A DNA stretch of 64,000 nt from SLJK01 sp964567295 (GTDB lineage Bacteria; Bacillota; Dethiobacteria; DTU022; UBA8154): positions 1-64,000 of the forward strand of contig CAZMLU010000003.1 of the NCBI GenBank assembly GCA_964567295.1, written 5' to 3'. A program made the translations under genes and the position numbers. Under the pieces are notes generated by a model. That model was given only the letters and a program-made list of their open reading frames with translations, searched no databases and was not told the DNA's origin. The first letter of the stretch is position 1, and each line of letters opens with the position of its first letter. This document shows, in pieces, positions 32,410 through 41,058 of the stretch.

Positions 32410-33395
32410 GAAAGGATCTCCTTCTGATTTTGTATTTTTTTAAGTTCTATCCCCGTCACCTTTACAAAGACCTCCTCCAGGGAGGGACGCAAGATCTTGG
32501 CTTCGTATACAGGCAACCCGTTTTCTTCAAAAAAACGCACCAGGGGAAGCAGCGTAAAAGTAGACGGCGAATGGATACTCACCCCGTTACCGTTCACCCT
32601 CTTAAAATCATATCCCGGAAATTGCCCTTTAAAATCCTCCTCAATCTTCGAAAAATCAGCACCCAGAGTAAAATGTACTATGTTATCGCCCTGCGCTTTT
32701 TGCATGAGCTCTTCTACAGTGCCTTCTTCCACAATTTTCCCTTCCACGATAAAAGCCAGACGCCCGCAGAGCCTCTCTGCCTCTTCGATGTAATGAGTGG
32801 TCAGGAAAATGGTGGTACCCTTTTGGTTCAAGTCAAAGATAAGGCTGCGAATCTGGCGGGCACTTGGAACATCGATGCCCGTAGTAGGCTCATCCAGAAA
32901 TAAAATCTGGGGCTCATGGATTAATCCCGCCGCTATAGTCAGCTTCCTTTTCATGCCTTTGGAGTAGGCCTTGAAAGGTTTTTGGGCGGCTTCGGAAAGG
33001 GCAAACTGTTCCAGGAGCTTCTCAGCCCTTTTTTGCCGTGCCCTCTTCTCCATGCCATATAGAGCACCGCAAAATGAAAGGTTTTCAAACCCGCTCAGCT
33101 CCTCCCAAAGATTGCTCTCGTCAGGCACGATACCCATCAAGGCCTGCGCCTTTTGGGGGCGGCTGGTATAATCTTCACCCAAAAGCTTCACCCTGCCGGA
33201 GGTAATGCGGGCCAGTCCTGTAAGCATATTAATGGTAGTAGTCTTCCCCGCCCCGTTAGGACCCAGAAAACCAAATATCTCCCCTTTGTTGATATGAAAG
33301 CTAACTCCGTCCACGGCGGTGAAGCCGTTAAAATTCTTCTTCAGATTTTCACCTCGATAATAACCAACGAAATTAGTCACCTCTTTTTCAAACAT
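32406..33395 (-). CDS. ABC transporter ATP-binding protein
   Basis: ATPase of up to 329 residues for an ABC-2 type exporter. Walker A is GFLGPNGAGKTT, the signature is YSKGMKRKL, Walker B is ILFLDEPTTGID and the switch His is in TTHYIEEAE. A C-terminal DUF4162-like domain extends beyond the core, as in multidrug or natrium-type exporters. The first 15 or so residues lack a strong ribosome binding site, so the true start may be the internal GTG at 33380. It overlaps the permease start, forming an operon whose permease is interrupted. The substrate is unknown. Confidence 0.9.
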   Translation of the reverse strand: MFEKEVTNFVGYYRGENLKKNFNGFTAVDGVSFHINKGEIFGFLGPNGAGKTTTINMLTGLARITSGRVKLLGEDYTSRPQKAQALMGIVPDESNLWEELSGFENLSFCGALYGMEKRARQKRAEKLLEQFALSEAAQKPFKAYSKGMKRKLTIAAGLIHEPQILFLDEPTTGIDVPSARQIRSLIFDLNQKGTTIFLTTHYIEEAERLCGRLAFIVEGKIVEEGTVEELMQKAQGDNIVHFTLGADFSKIEEDFKGQFPGYDFKRVNGNGVSIHSPSTFTLLPLVRFFEENGLPVYEAKILRPSLEEVFVKVTGIELKKIQNQKEILS

Positions 33396-33446
33396 CCCTA
33401 ACGGTCATTCAACTATCGGGAATGAACAGGGGATATTTATCAAAAT

Positions 33447-33472
33447 AAAAAGCGGCGTGGTCGCTGCTTTTT
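33447..33472. terminator. Bidirectional terminator between the ArsR and ABC genes
   Basis: AAAAAGCGGCG (33447-33457) pairs with CGCTGCTTTTT (33462-33472), with one G-T pair and a 4-base loop. A/T runs on both sides give a U tract in either direction. It would end the ArsR transcript (leftward) before the ABC operon. Confidence 0.65.
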
Positions 33473-33558
33473 CTGAAGGAGTCCAGCAATAGCAGGATCA
33501 CCTCAGCGCTTCGCTACCGAACGCCGGCTTTTTTTCAAAGTTAACACCTTTTCCCTGC

Positions 33559-34032
33559 CTACTCTTCCTTCTCACAGCAGTGGTCTTTTTCTGAGCCGTG
33601 ACACTTTTCGATCTGCTCATGCGTGCATTCTTCGGGCTTGGTCTTCAACTGATCCGGCTGTTGACAGCAATCTTTACACATCTGCAGCACCCTCCTTTCC
33701 GAGTCTGTTTCTTTTCCCTTCTGTCGCAAACAAATATATGCTTCCCTGCCAGTGGCCTCCGCCATTTCTTGCAGGAAATGGGCTGCGTTCTTCAGCGGCT
33801 CCCTTTCTACTTTGTAATGAGTCCAGTAGCCCCGCTTCTCTCCTTTGATCAATCCGGCTTCTCTGAGCAATTTTAAGTGTTGGGAGACGGCGGGCTTGGA
33901 AAAATTCAAATAGCGGGCCAGAGCACCCACACAGAGATCACTCTCCAAGAGGAGCCCGATGATCTGTAAACGGGTTTCATCACCCAAAATCTTGAATAAA
34001 CTGCTCGCTTCGGCGCCTCTTTTAGAACTCAT
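33559..34032 (-). CDS. ArsR-family regulator with a cysteine-rich C-terminal tail
   Basis: Repressor of 157 residues. The winged helix includes ILGDETRLQIIGLLLESDLCVGAL and the recognition helix FSKPAVSQHLKLLREAG. Beyond the normal family length of about 100, a 45-residue tail holds CKDCCQ, CTHEQIEKCHG and HCCEKEE, with seven cysteines and several histidines. This looks like a metal-binding extension, so the signal may be a thiophilic metal or metalloid. It reads leftward toward the ABC exporter but a terminator intervenes. No arsenic resistance gene is in the window. Confidence 0.87.
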   Translation of the reverse strand: MSSKRGAEASSLFKILGDETRLQIIGLLLESDLCVGALARYLNFSKPAVSQHLKLLREAGLIKGEKRGYWTHYKVEREPLKNAAHFLQEMAEATGREAYICLRQKGKETDSERRVLQMCKDCCQQPDQLKTKPEECTHEQIEKCHGSEKDHCCEKEE

Positions 34033-34198
34033 AACAATAAAACCTCAATCTGGTCCGTATTGGAGTTAATGCTATTCTAAATTTATTTAAAGTATTACTT
34101 AAATGGATTATAACATACTTAAATAATTTGTGCAATTACTTTTCTGCAGACGCTTTAGAAAAAACACGAGGGGAAAAACAAAAAGGACTGAGAAAGAA

Positions 34199-34251
34199 CG
34201 GAAGGCCCCTGCAGAAATAGTATGTCGAGGCTCAGCTGCAGGGGCCTTCCG
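34199..34251 (-). terminator. Long perfect hairpin downstream of the DUF296 gene
   Basis: CGGAAGGCCCCTGCAG (34199-34214) and CTGCAGGGGCCTTCCG (34236-34251) are perfect 16-bp inverted repeats with a 21-base loop. On the minus strand the stem is followed by a pyrimidine-rich tract, so it probably terminates the DUF296 transcript. No coding function is evident in 34252-34374. Confidence 0.55.
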
Positions 34252-34374
34252 TTGATAATCTGATACATGGCAAGCATTTCAGGAAAACCGTATTTTACCG
34301 GTATGAAGCGGGCGCATTGAAACTTCATCTCGGTCCCGCTGCTCTGGGATATGGGACGCAAACTCCCGATCGGG

Positions 34375-34818
34375 CTATTTCTCCCAGAGGGGAAGTCCCG
34401 TTTGTCCATCATAGCCGCGGTTCAACTCGGGACCGCCGAGTTCCTCGATCACAGCTTCCCCGGCAAATACAATGGTCCCGGGCATAAGGTGCCCTCCCAC
34501 AGTAAACCCGTAGGAATTGCCCAGGGTGAGGTGCATATGCACCTTGTGGACCCCATCTCTCATGCTCAGGTTGCCGGTGCAGTGCAGAATCTCCAGGGGC
34601 TCGTCAAACTCCAGGGAGTTGTATTCTCTTTGGTGCTGATCATAAAAGCCCACCATCGCTTTTTTTACCGCGCCGATTACTACCCCATAGCCAACCCTGA
34701 TCCCCTGTTCTTTTGCGAACTCCTCCAGTGCTTGCAGCAGATCTGCCTCAAAAGGCAGCCTGGCCACCCATTTTCGACCCGTCCGGTATTCGTGCTGTAA
34801 ATACATGGTTGTTTCCAT
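34375..34818 (-). CDS. PPC/DUF296 domain DNA-binding-type protein
   Basis: Protein of 147 residues belonging to the PPC (plant and prokaryote conserved, DUF296) family. Family features are the start of the domain RLPFEADLLQALEEFA, the glycine-rich GVVIGAVKKAMVGFY, the metal-type histidines in VHKVHMHLTLG and the end GGHLMPGTIVFAGEAVIEEL. Bacterial members form trimers; their role is unknown. The start may be the ATG at 34818 or the one at 34806; neither has ideal spacing. It is a single gene. Confidence 0.85.
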   Translation of the reverse strand: METTMYLQHEYRTGRKWVARLPFEADLLQALEEFAKEQGIRVGYGVVIGAVKKAMVGFYDQHQREYNSLEFDEPLEILHCTGNLSMRDGVHKVHMHLTLGNSYGFTVGGHLMPGTIVFAGEAVIEELGGPELNRGYDGQTGLPLWEK

Positions 34819-34917
34819 CCTTTCCCGTTCTCGCTATAGATTATGTAAAACAATCTCGCCCGGGCTCTGAAGCACCCGCCCCGTTCGGGAAGGGTGCTTT
34901 CTCGGTTTCAGGACCGC

Positions 34918-35577
34918 TCACAAAGGCTTTATGATCTCCGCCCTGTCATTTTGAGGTGAGTTGACAAGGTCAGATACCTGGTAAAGCTCCATGAATTGAG
35001 CCGGATAGGGCCGCAGCAACTCCTGCAAAGTAGACGTATCGGTATCGGCAGCGAGCCAGGCCTCTTCAACGCTTCTCTCCAGGATAACAGGCATACGTTC
35101 ATGAACGGTCTCCACCAGCCTGTTGGCATAAGTTGTGATAATAGCGCAGGAACGTATAGTTTCCCCCTCGGAAGAACTCCATTCCTCCCACAACCCGGCA
35201 AAAGCAAACAGTTCGCCGCCCTTCAAGGAAATCCTGTAGGGTCTTTTGCGTTTCTCTCCTTTTTTCCACTCGTAGAAACCATCGGCCGGAATCAGGCAGC
35301 GCTTATTTTTAAAGCTTTCTTTAAAGCTGGGTTTTTTATGCACCGTCTCCGCCCTGGCATTGATCATCTTCTTTGAGGGAGCTACGGTCCTGGCCCAAAA
35401 TGGTATCAACCCCCACTTGAAGGGGCGGGCTTGATGTTCATCCTCCTCACCGCGAGTGATTGCCAGGATCTCTTGGGAAGGCGCAATATTGTAACGGGGC
35501 ATCACGTAATCCGGCAGGTAGATTTTGAAGCGCACCTCAAGTCCCAATATATCGAACAGAGAAAACCTTCCACACAT
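34918..35577 (-). CDS. SRAP-domain abasic-site processing protein (YedK/HMCES family)
   Basis: Protein of 219 residues that shields abasic sites in single-stranded DNA by forming a thiazolidine link through Cys2. Because the catalytic Cys must be at the N-terminus, the start is the ATG at 35577 (MCGRFSLF), not the one three codons earlier. Other family motifs are PRYNIAPSQ, WGLIPFWA, NARAETV, CLIPADGFYEWKK and VHERMPVIL with the active-site His. It is a single gene; links to the Y-family polymerase region are functional at most, not positional. Confidence 0.92.
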   Translation of the reverse strand: MCGRFSLFDILGLEVRFKIYLPDYVMPRYNIAPSQEILAITRGEEDEHQARPFKWGLIPFWARTVAPSKKMINARAETVHKKPSFKESFKNKRCLIPADGFYEWKKGEKRKRPYRISLKGGELFAFAGLWEEWSSSEGETIRSCAIITTYANRLVETVHERMPVILERSVEEAWLAADTDTSTLQELLRPYPAQFMELYQVSDLVNSPQNDRAEIIKPL

Positions 35578-35821
35578 CCTGAACACCCTCTCTAACGGGT
35601 CTTACCCCTGGGAAAATACTGGAATATCTCTCCAGCCATGCTCTGGATAGGCATGGTCTGGAGCCAGGCCTTAAAAACAAGCTTCTCACACAAAAAAATT
35701 ATACCACTATTTGGGGGAAATTGAAAATATCAATCCATTATGTTATGCTTACCATAATTACTCTTAGAAAAAAGTAATAATCAGGATAACTATTTATTTC
35801 GACTGCAAAGGAGGAACAGCC

Positions 35822-36616
35822 GTGTCCAAAATTACTGTGGCCGTAAGCGGAGCCTGTGGCCGTATGGGAAGAGAAGTATGCCGCGCTGTGCTGGAGGACA
35901 ACCAGCTGGAACTGGTGGGCGCCCTGGATGTTGAAAATAAGGGCAAGGACATCGGAATTATAGTAGCCGGTAAGGAGTTAGGCCTGCCGGTGGAAGAGCT
36001 TACGGAAGAGTTTCTAAAATATAGAGCGCCCATGGTGATGGTGGATTTTTCCACTCCGTTGAGCGTGCGATCCAATACGGATCTGGCCATTAGCTGCGGC
36101 GTACGGCCCGTGGTAGGAACTACAGGGCTCGCCTCCGAGGACCTGGAACGTTGGGGCTCCTTGTTGAAAGAAGCAGGGCTCGGTGGAATCATAGCTCCTA
36201 ATTTTGCGCTGGGCGCTGTTCTGATGATGAAGTTTTCCGCCCTGGCAGCTCGCTATCTGCCCCAAGCTGAAATAATAGAGCTACACCATGATAACAAGAT
36301 AGACGCTCCCTCCGGAACGGCTATCAAAACAGCAGAGATGATCGCCGGCGGGCGAGAAAAGGAACCGGCTGAAAAAGAAGAACTGCTAAAGCTTCAGGGG
36401 GCCAGGGGTGGAGTAAAGAATGGAATACATATTCACAGCGTCCGCTTAAACGGGCTTATTGCTCATCAAGAGGTCATTTTTGGGGGGACAGGTCAAACCC
36501 TTACTATACGCCATGATTCCTACGACCGGCGCTCCTTTATGCCGGGGGTGATCCTTGCTGTAAAAAAAGTTATCCAAGTTGAAGGGCTCATCTATGGCTT
36601 GGATAATCTAATATAG
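35822..36616 (+). CDS. dapB: 4-hydroxy-tetrahydrodipicolinate reductase
   Basis: Enzyme of 264 residues in the lysine and meso-diaminopimelate pathway that reduces 4-hydroxy-tetrahydrodipicolinate with NAD(P)H. The N-terminal nucleotide site is VSGACGRMGREVCRA; the substrate and catalytic region is LHHDNKIDAPSGTA near residue 160. The start is GTG at 35822 with AAAGGAGG ten bases ahead. It stands alone; no dapA neighbour is present. No lysine riboswitch was seen upstream. Confidence 0.95.
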   Translation: MSKITVAVSGACGRMGREVCRAVLEDNQLELVGALDVENKGKDIGIIVAGKELGLPVEELTEEFLKYRAPMVMVDFSTPLSVRSNTDLAISCGVRPVVGTTGLASEDLERWGSLLKEAGLGGIIAPNFALGAVLMMKFSALAARYLPQAEIIELHHDNKIDAPSGTAIKTAEMIAGGREKEPAEKEELLKLQGARGGVKNGIHIHSVRLNGLIAHQEVIFGGTGQTLTIRHDSYDRRSFMPGVILAVKKVIQVEGLIYGLDNLI

Positions 36617-36666
36617 TTAACAATTATTTCAAATCCTAAACCGCGAGGCAAACAAGGGGTGAAAAA

Positions 36667-37374
36667 ATGTCCAAGAGTAACTGGTGGATCGGGGCAGTTT
36701 TGATTGTGTTGGGGGTCCTGGTGTTACTGAACAATCTGGGAGTTACCGGAATTAGTGTGGGGGAACTTATTCACACCTACTGGCCCCTGCTGTTGATGCT
36801 GTGGGGGATCAATATGTTTGCTGCTGGAAGCTGGAGTGGCGGAAACCTGCTTTCAGGAGGAGTATTACTGATTATTGGTGTAATATTACAAGGGAGGAAC
36901 CTGGGAGTTCTGGATTTCAGCATGAACCAGTTTTTACAGTTCTTCTGGCCAGTAGTGCTCATCTTGGCCGGAATCAGTTTGCTGAGGGGTCCTCTTTCCG
37001 GGGGAAAAAATAACATCGCTTTTCTGGGTGGGGTAGAAAGAACCAAAGGCAACTGGAAGCTAGAGGACGGTAACTATTGGGCTTTTATGGGAGGCGTAGA
37101 TCTAGACCTTAGGCGGGCCGAGATGGAAGAAAAGGAATACCTGCTGAGTTGCACCGCCGTAATGGGAGGTATTGATATAATAGTTCCGCCAAATCTGACC
37201 GTGATCTGCGACGGAACTGCCATTCTGGGGGGAGTAGAATTCCTGGGAGAAGGCAGCGGTGGAATAGTCGGTTCCTCTTCTGCCAGTCAAAAAGCAGGAG
37301 AACCCGGCGGAACAGTGGTAAAGATCTATGGCAGAGTTTTCATGGGCGGAATCGAAGTCCAGGCAAAAGAATAA
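36667..37374 (+). CDS. LiaF-like membrane protein
   Basis: Protein of 235 residues. The first 105 hold four hydrophobic helices in the LiaI-LiaF transmembrane pattern (WIGAVLIVLGVLVLLNNLGV onward). The C-terminal half is a beta-rich cell-wall-active-antibiotic-response (LiaF) domain with repeated glycine motifs such as FLGGVERT, FMGGVDLDL, VMGGIDIIVPP and ILGGVEFLG. LiaF proteins hold LiaRS-type two-component systems inactive, but no such kinase is beside it. It starts 50 bases after dapB and may share its transcript. Confidence 0.82.
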   Translation: MSKSNWWIGAVLIVLGVLVLLNNLGVTGISVGELIHTYWPLLLMLWGINMFAAGSWSGGNLLSGGVLLIIGVILQGRNLGVLDFSMNQFLQFFWPVVLILAGISLLRGPLSGGKNNIAFLGGVERTKGNWKLEDGNYWAFMGGVDLDLRRAEMEEKEYLLSCTAVMGGIDIIVPPNLTVICDGTAILGGVEFLGEGSGGIVGSSSASQKAGEPGGTVVKIYGRVFMGGIEVQAKE

Positions 37375-37408
37375 AGTATAAAAAGTTCGAACTGTTAACT
37401 CCAGCCTT

Positions 37409-38212
37409 TTACCGTGCACCCCGGAGGTTTTTAAACCATTCCAGGCAAAAATCCACCGTTTCAACGTGTTTGCGAAGCTGATGCCCTGCGCCGGCCATCA
37501 TCTGCAAAGTTTTGGGATGGCCGGCTTCCTCATAAAGCCGGTTGGCATGGTAAGTAGGGATCAACTCATCTTCCGTACCATGAACGATAAGCAGGGGGCG
37601 TGGAGCTATACGGTCAACCTTCTGCAAGGGATTAACAGAAAGCAGATTTTCAAGCCATTTTTCCGGCAAGGGAGGAAAATTTGGGTCTCGGAAAAGGCCC
37701 ACATTCCTGAAACGGTCAATAATCTGCGGCAGTTCTTCTCGCGGGAAAAGAGAATGAAACTCTGCTGGACATGCTGCCAGGGCCACCCCTTTTACCATCT
37801 CTTCTTCTTCGGCTACACAGGAAACTACCGCCGCACCCGCGCTGAAACCCCACAGGTAAAAACCATCTTGGGCTTTTCCATCCACACTCTTCCAGTAATC
37901 CAGAAAAGCAGCAAGATCCCTGACCCATCCTTTAAGATCAAAGTTTCCCTGGCTCGCCCCTGTACCACGAAAATTGAAATGGAAGGTGGTAAACCCTTCC
38001 TCTGCGCAGCGCCGAGCTAATCCGGGATAGCCTTCGTCTTCTTCCCTCCGAGCCTCTTCTTCAGGAGAAGTTTCTCCCCGGGGAATACCGTGGCAGAGGA
38101 TTAGCATAGGTTTTTTCAGCTCCACAGAAGATGAAACTTTTTCTGGCGCTTCATATAACCAACCCTTGAGCATCACCCCATCAAGCTTTAGCTGGATCTC
38201 TTTGCCAAGCAT
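37409..38212 (-). CDS. Alpha/beta hydrolase
   Basis: Serine hydrolase of about 267 residues. The oxyanion region is LILCHGIPRG, the nucleophile elbow GFSAGAAVV, the acid HGTEDELIP and the catalytic His GAGHQLRKH, in the normal order and spacing. The ATG at 38212 has GGGAGGT nine bases ahead and is favoured over the upstream ATG at 38281. It looks like a small esterase or acylpeptidase of the S9/dienelactone hydrolase group; the substrate is not predictable. Confidence 0.87.
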   Translation of the reverse strand: MLGKEIQLKLDGVMLKGWLYEAPEKVSSSVELKKPMLILCHGIPRGETSPEEEARREEDEGYPGLARRCAEEGFTTFHFNFRGTGASQGNFDLKGWVRDLAAFLDYWKSVDGKAQDGFYLWGFSAGAAVVSCVAEEEEMVKGVALAACPAEFHSLFPREELPQIIDRFRNVGLFRDPNFPPLPEKWLENLLSVNPLQKVDRIAPRPLLIVHGTEDELIPTYHANRLYEEAGHPKTLQMMAGAGHQLRKHVETVDFCLEWFKNLRGAR

Positions 38213-38285
38213 CGCCGTTCTACCTCCCTTGCCGACCAAAAAGTTGTTTGCTTTTATCATCCTGAAGCGACTATAAAGCATAGGG

Positions 38286-38335
38286 ATTAACGAAGCTGGC
38301 CTATAGTTCAGTTACACCGGGCCAGCTTCGTTAAT
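38286..38335. terminator. Hairpin between the slipin and hydrolase genes
   Basis: ATTAACGAAGCTGGCC (38286-38301) and GGCCAGCTTCGTTAAT (38320-38335) are perfect 16-bp inverted repeats with an 18-base loop. It lies 27 bases after the slipin stop codon (minus strand) and probably ends the nfeD-slipin transcript. Confidence 0.65.
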
Positions 38336-38362
38336 TTACCGGGTTTAAAAAAGTGTTTAGTT

Positions 38363-39208
38363 TTACTCTTCTGGCTTATCATCCGCTTTGCTTTCATTTT
38401 CTGCGGGGGGCAGTTTTTCTTCTTCCTCGCTACTCCCGCCCTTTGAGCCGGTGCTTATGATTTTGGATACATCCAGAGTTTCAGCCAAGTGGCGCAGCTC
38501 CATAGGCAGGGGGAAAGCAATGATATTGCCAGGCTGCCCGGCGATCTCCGGCAGGGTGCGCAGCAACCTCACAAAGAGCCCTCCTGTCTGGGCGGAAAGA
38601 ATTTTGGCAGAATCGGCCAGCTTCTGGGCGGCCTGCTTTTCGCCTTCTGCCTGGATAACGATTGCCCTTCTTTCCCTTTCGGCTGAAGCCTGGCGAGATA
38701 TTGCCCGCTGCAATGCTTCCGGTATGACGACATCCTTGATCTCCACCGCGGTCACCTTTACTCCCCAGGGGTCGGTGGCTTCATCCAGGATCTTCTGAAT
38801 CCGCTGGTTAAGCTTGTCCCTCTCGGAAAGAAGTTCATCGAGCTCTGCCTGTCCGGCCACACTACGCAGAGTGGTCTGGGACAACTGCCCGGTCGCCTTT
38901 GTGAAATCTTCCACATTGACAATAGCGTTATTGGCATCAATTACCCGGTAATAGATAACCGCGTTCACGCTGGTAGTTACGTTATCTTTGGTGATAACTT
39001 CTTGAGTGGGCACGTCCGCGGTGATCACCCGCAGGGAAACCCGCACATAACGGTCGATAACTGGTATAAGAACGATCAAGCCCGGGCCTCTGCTTCCTAC
39101 CAGGCGCCCCAGCCGGAACACTACCAGCCGCTCATACTCCTTCACCACTTTCAACGCCGCATAAAGGAATAAAATGATAATAACTACAATGGCAAATGTT
39201 GCTTCCAT
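38363..39208 (-). CDS. Slipin (SPFH/stomatin-like membrane protein)
   Basis: Protein of 281 residues. An N-terminal membrane segment (FAIVVIIILFLYAALKVV) precedes the SPFH domain (YERLVVFRLGRLVGSRGPGL; VTTSVNAVIYYRV). A helical region rich in Glu/Arg/Ala (RAISRQASAERERRAIVIQA) and an acidic, lysine-rich tail follow. Slipins form oligomeric rings in membrane microdomains. Together with the NfeD-type protease gene just upstream it makes the conserved pair in which the protease cleaves the slipin C-terminus. Confidence 0.92.
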   Translation of the reverse strand: MEATFAIVVIIILFLYAALKVVKEYERLVVFRLGRLVGSRGPGLIVLIPVIDRYVRVSLRVITADVPTQEVITKDNVTTSVNAVIYYRVIDANNAIVNVEDFTKATGQLSQTTLRSVAGQAELDELLSERDKLNQRIQKILDEATDPWGVKVTAVEIKDVVIPEALQRAISRQASAERERRAIVIQAEGEKQAAQKLADSAKILSAQTGGLFVRLLRTLPEIAGQPGNIIAFPLPMELRHLAETLDVSKIISTGSKGGSSEEEEKLPPAENESKADDKPEE

Positions 39209-39435
39209 ATTTCTTCCGGCCTCCAGGAGAAATTGGATAACTTACGGAATTTCTCCTTCCGGCTCGGAATCGACACCTCCTTATAAAATAGTCTTGCCTC
39301 TTTTTGAGGTCAGCTTAAGTGGCAGTATGACTGCCTTTTCCTACCATACCATCTCAAACTAAAACCATATGCCCAATCCACCACTGAGCCTTTGCAAAAA
39401 TCTTTTCCCCCGGCAATTTTCACCTCTGCTCTTTT

Positions 39436-40827
39436 TTAGTTATCCTCACCTTTAGCATCCTTATCTTCCTTATCTTCCTTATCTTCCTTATCTTCCTTAT
39501 CTTCCTCGGCAGCCTCACTCACCTTCAGGGTGAGCCCTTCCTGGCCGATGACCTCCACCGTTTTCCCCTTGGGTATGGTATTGCCATCAGCACTGTAAGC
39601 CTTCCAAATCTCTCCGCGCATCTTTACCGTTCCATAAGGAGCAATATTATCCACGACTTCCACAGTAGGTGCAGCCCTGAAAAACTCCCCTTTTTCTTTC
39701 CAGTTACGCCGGGAACGGATCAGGACGGTGACAATGAGAAAGCTGATAACGCTTACCGCCAGAGCAATACCTATGGCAGTGGCCATAAAGGAGCCGTACC
39801 AATCCATCTCCATGAGTGGTTCCTGGGGCAGTAATATAGATCCAATCAAGAGGCTCACTGCACCTCCTACCCCCAGGATCCCAAAGCCCCCGGTGAATAT
39901 TTCGGTGGCTAAAAGGGCAAATCCCAAAACGATAAAGATAATGCCGGCCAAGTTTGTGTCAAACATTCCCAAGCCATAAATTCCCAAAAGCAGGGCTATG
40001 GCTCCCAGAGTCTCGGCTACAAAGGTACCAGGCATGCCCAGGCCCAGGTATATACCCATACCTCCCACCATTAACAGGAGAAAAGCGATTTCAGGGTTAC
40101 TAATATGATCCTGAAAACTTTCCTGCAGTGTCATTTCACTTTCCACCAGTGTAGCATCAGCTGTAGAAAGCTGGTAGGGTTCACCGTGCTTCTCCCCTTC
40201 CCATCCGTCCAATTCTTCCAGCAAGGCTGACATGTTCGGAGCCAGGACCTCGATCACATCTTTTTCCCCGGCCTCCCTGGCATCAAGGGTAAGATTCTCT
40301 GTCACAAAACGTTCCGCTATTTCAGGTGGGCGGCCTTGTTCACCGGCGATACTCCTCATATGGCCGGCAAAGAAATTAACGATTTTCTCATCGGCCTCGG
40401 CAGCGCCACCCGGAGACATGGCCGCGGGCATAGCCGCTCCAACAGTAGTTCCGGGCGCCATGGCCGCAATATCGGAACTGACCAAAATAAACGCGCCTGC
40501 AGAAGCCGCTATGGCACCCGAGGGAGCAACATGGACAATGATCGGGACAGGCGCCGTGCCAAAGGCACGGGCTAAATCCAGGGTAGCATCCAACAGTCCA
40601 CCGGGAGTATCCATAACTATCACTACCGCCTGTACATTGTCAGGGTCAATAGCCTGGAGTTCTCTCTGTATATATGCAGACTGCCCCGCTGTAACCACTC
40701 CCTCTAACTTTATTACATGTATGTCGCGGGGGTTTTCGGGATTGTCTCCCTGGAGCGCATCTCCGCTTCCCGGGATGGAAAAAAATATAAAAGCACCTAA
40801 GAAAAAGAACACCAGTATACGCCGCAT
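39436..40827 (-). CDS. NfeD-family membrane serine protease
   Basis: Protein of about 463 residues. A signal-like helix (MRRILVFFFLGAFIFFSIPG) is followed by a ClpP-class protease domain with APSGAIAASAGAFILVSSDI, where the Ser of SAG is the expected nucleophile. Then come four to five membrane helices and a soluble OB-fold NfeD domain (VVDNIAPYGTVKMRGEIWKA). The ATG at 40827 with AGGA close by is preferred to the one at 40911. The chain ends in a tandem EDK repeat. It is the partner of the slipin gene 227 bases downstream. Confidence 0.88.
   Translation of the reverse strand: MRRILVFFFLGAFIFFSIPGSGDALQGDNPENPRDIHVIKLEGVVTAGQSAYIQRELQAIDPDNVQAVVIVMDTPGGLLDATLDLARAFGTAPVPIIVHVAPSGAIAASAGAFILVSSDIAAMAPGTTVGAAMPAAMSPGGAAEADEKIVNFFAGHMRSIAGEQGRPPEIAERFVTENLTLDAREAGEKDVIEVLAPNMSALLEELDGWEGEKHGEPYQLSTADATLVESEMTLQESFQDHISNPEIAFLLLMVGGMGIYLGLGMPGTFVAETLGAIALLLGIYGLGMFDTNLAGIIFIVLGFALLATEIFTGGFGILGVGGAVSLLIGSILLPQEPLMEMDWYGSFMATAIGIALAVSVISFLIVTVLIRSRRNWKEKGEFFRAAPTVEVVDNIAPYGTVKMRGEIWKAYSADGNTIPKGKTVEVIGQEGLTLKVSEAAEEDKEDKEDKEDKEDKDAKGEDN
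39455..39505 (-). repeat. 9-bp tandem repeat encoding EDK units
   Basis: Several near-perfect copies of a 9-base unit (CTTATCTTC on the plus strand) encode the EDKEDKEDKEDKEDK tail of the NfeD-type protease. Such in-frame repeats change copy number by slippage without breaking the frame. Boundaries are approximate. Confidence 0.7.
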
Positions 40828-41058
40828 TTTTTCCTGCAAAGTTAATCCTAAAGTCTCAGGCCTCGAGAGCGCGTTCGCAGAAAATTCTGCGAAAATGCAC
40901 TTCATCAACATCTCTACGGGCCGAGGCCGGGCTATTTTAAACGGGTATATAATTCAGGGATAGACCCGGCTCCCGCAATTTCCCTGCTTAATATTACCAC
41001 AATCTTTCATAATCTTTATACATTTTATCATACTCTTGATTTTTTTTAAACCGTCGGG

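Noticed and set aside
34199..34251. Terminal inverted repeats of a small mobile element
   Set aside because: The 16-bp arms are only 21 bases apart and lie just after a gene, which fits a transcription hairpin better.
34155..34412. Open reading frame of 85 codons on the minus strand
   Set aside because: It runs through the 16-bp terminator-like hairpin, overlaps the end of the DUF296 gene and has no ribosome binding site or recognisable domain.
39455..39505. CRISPR-like short repeats
   Set aside because: The units are 9 bases, contiguous and in frame, with no spacers; they encode the EDK tail.
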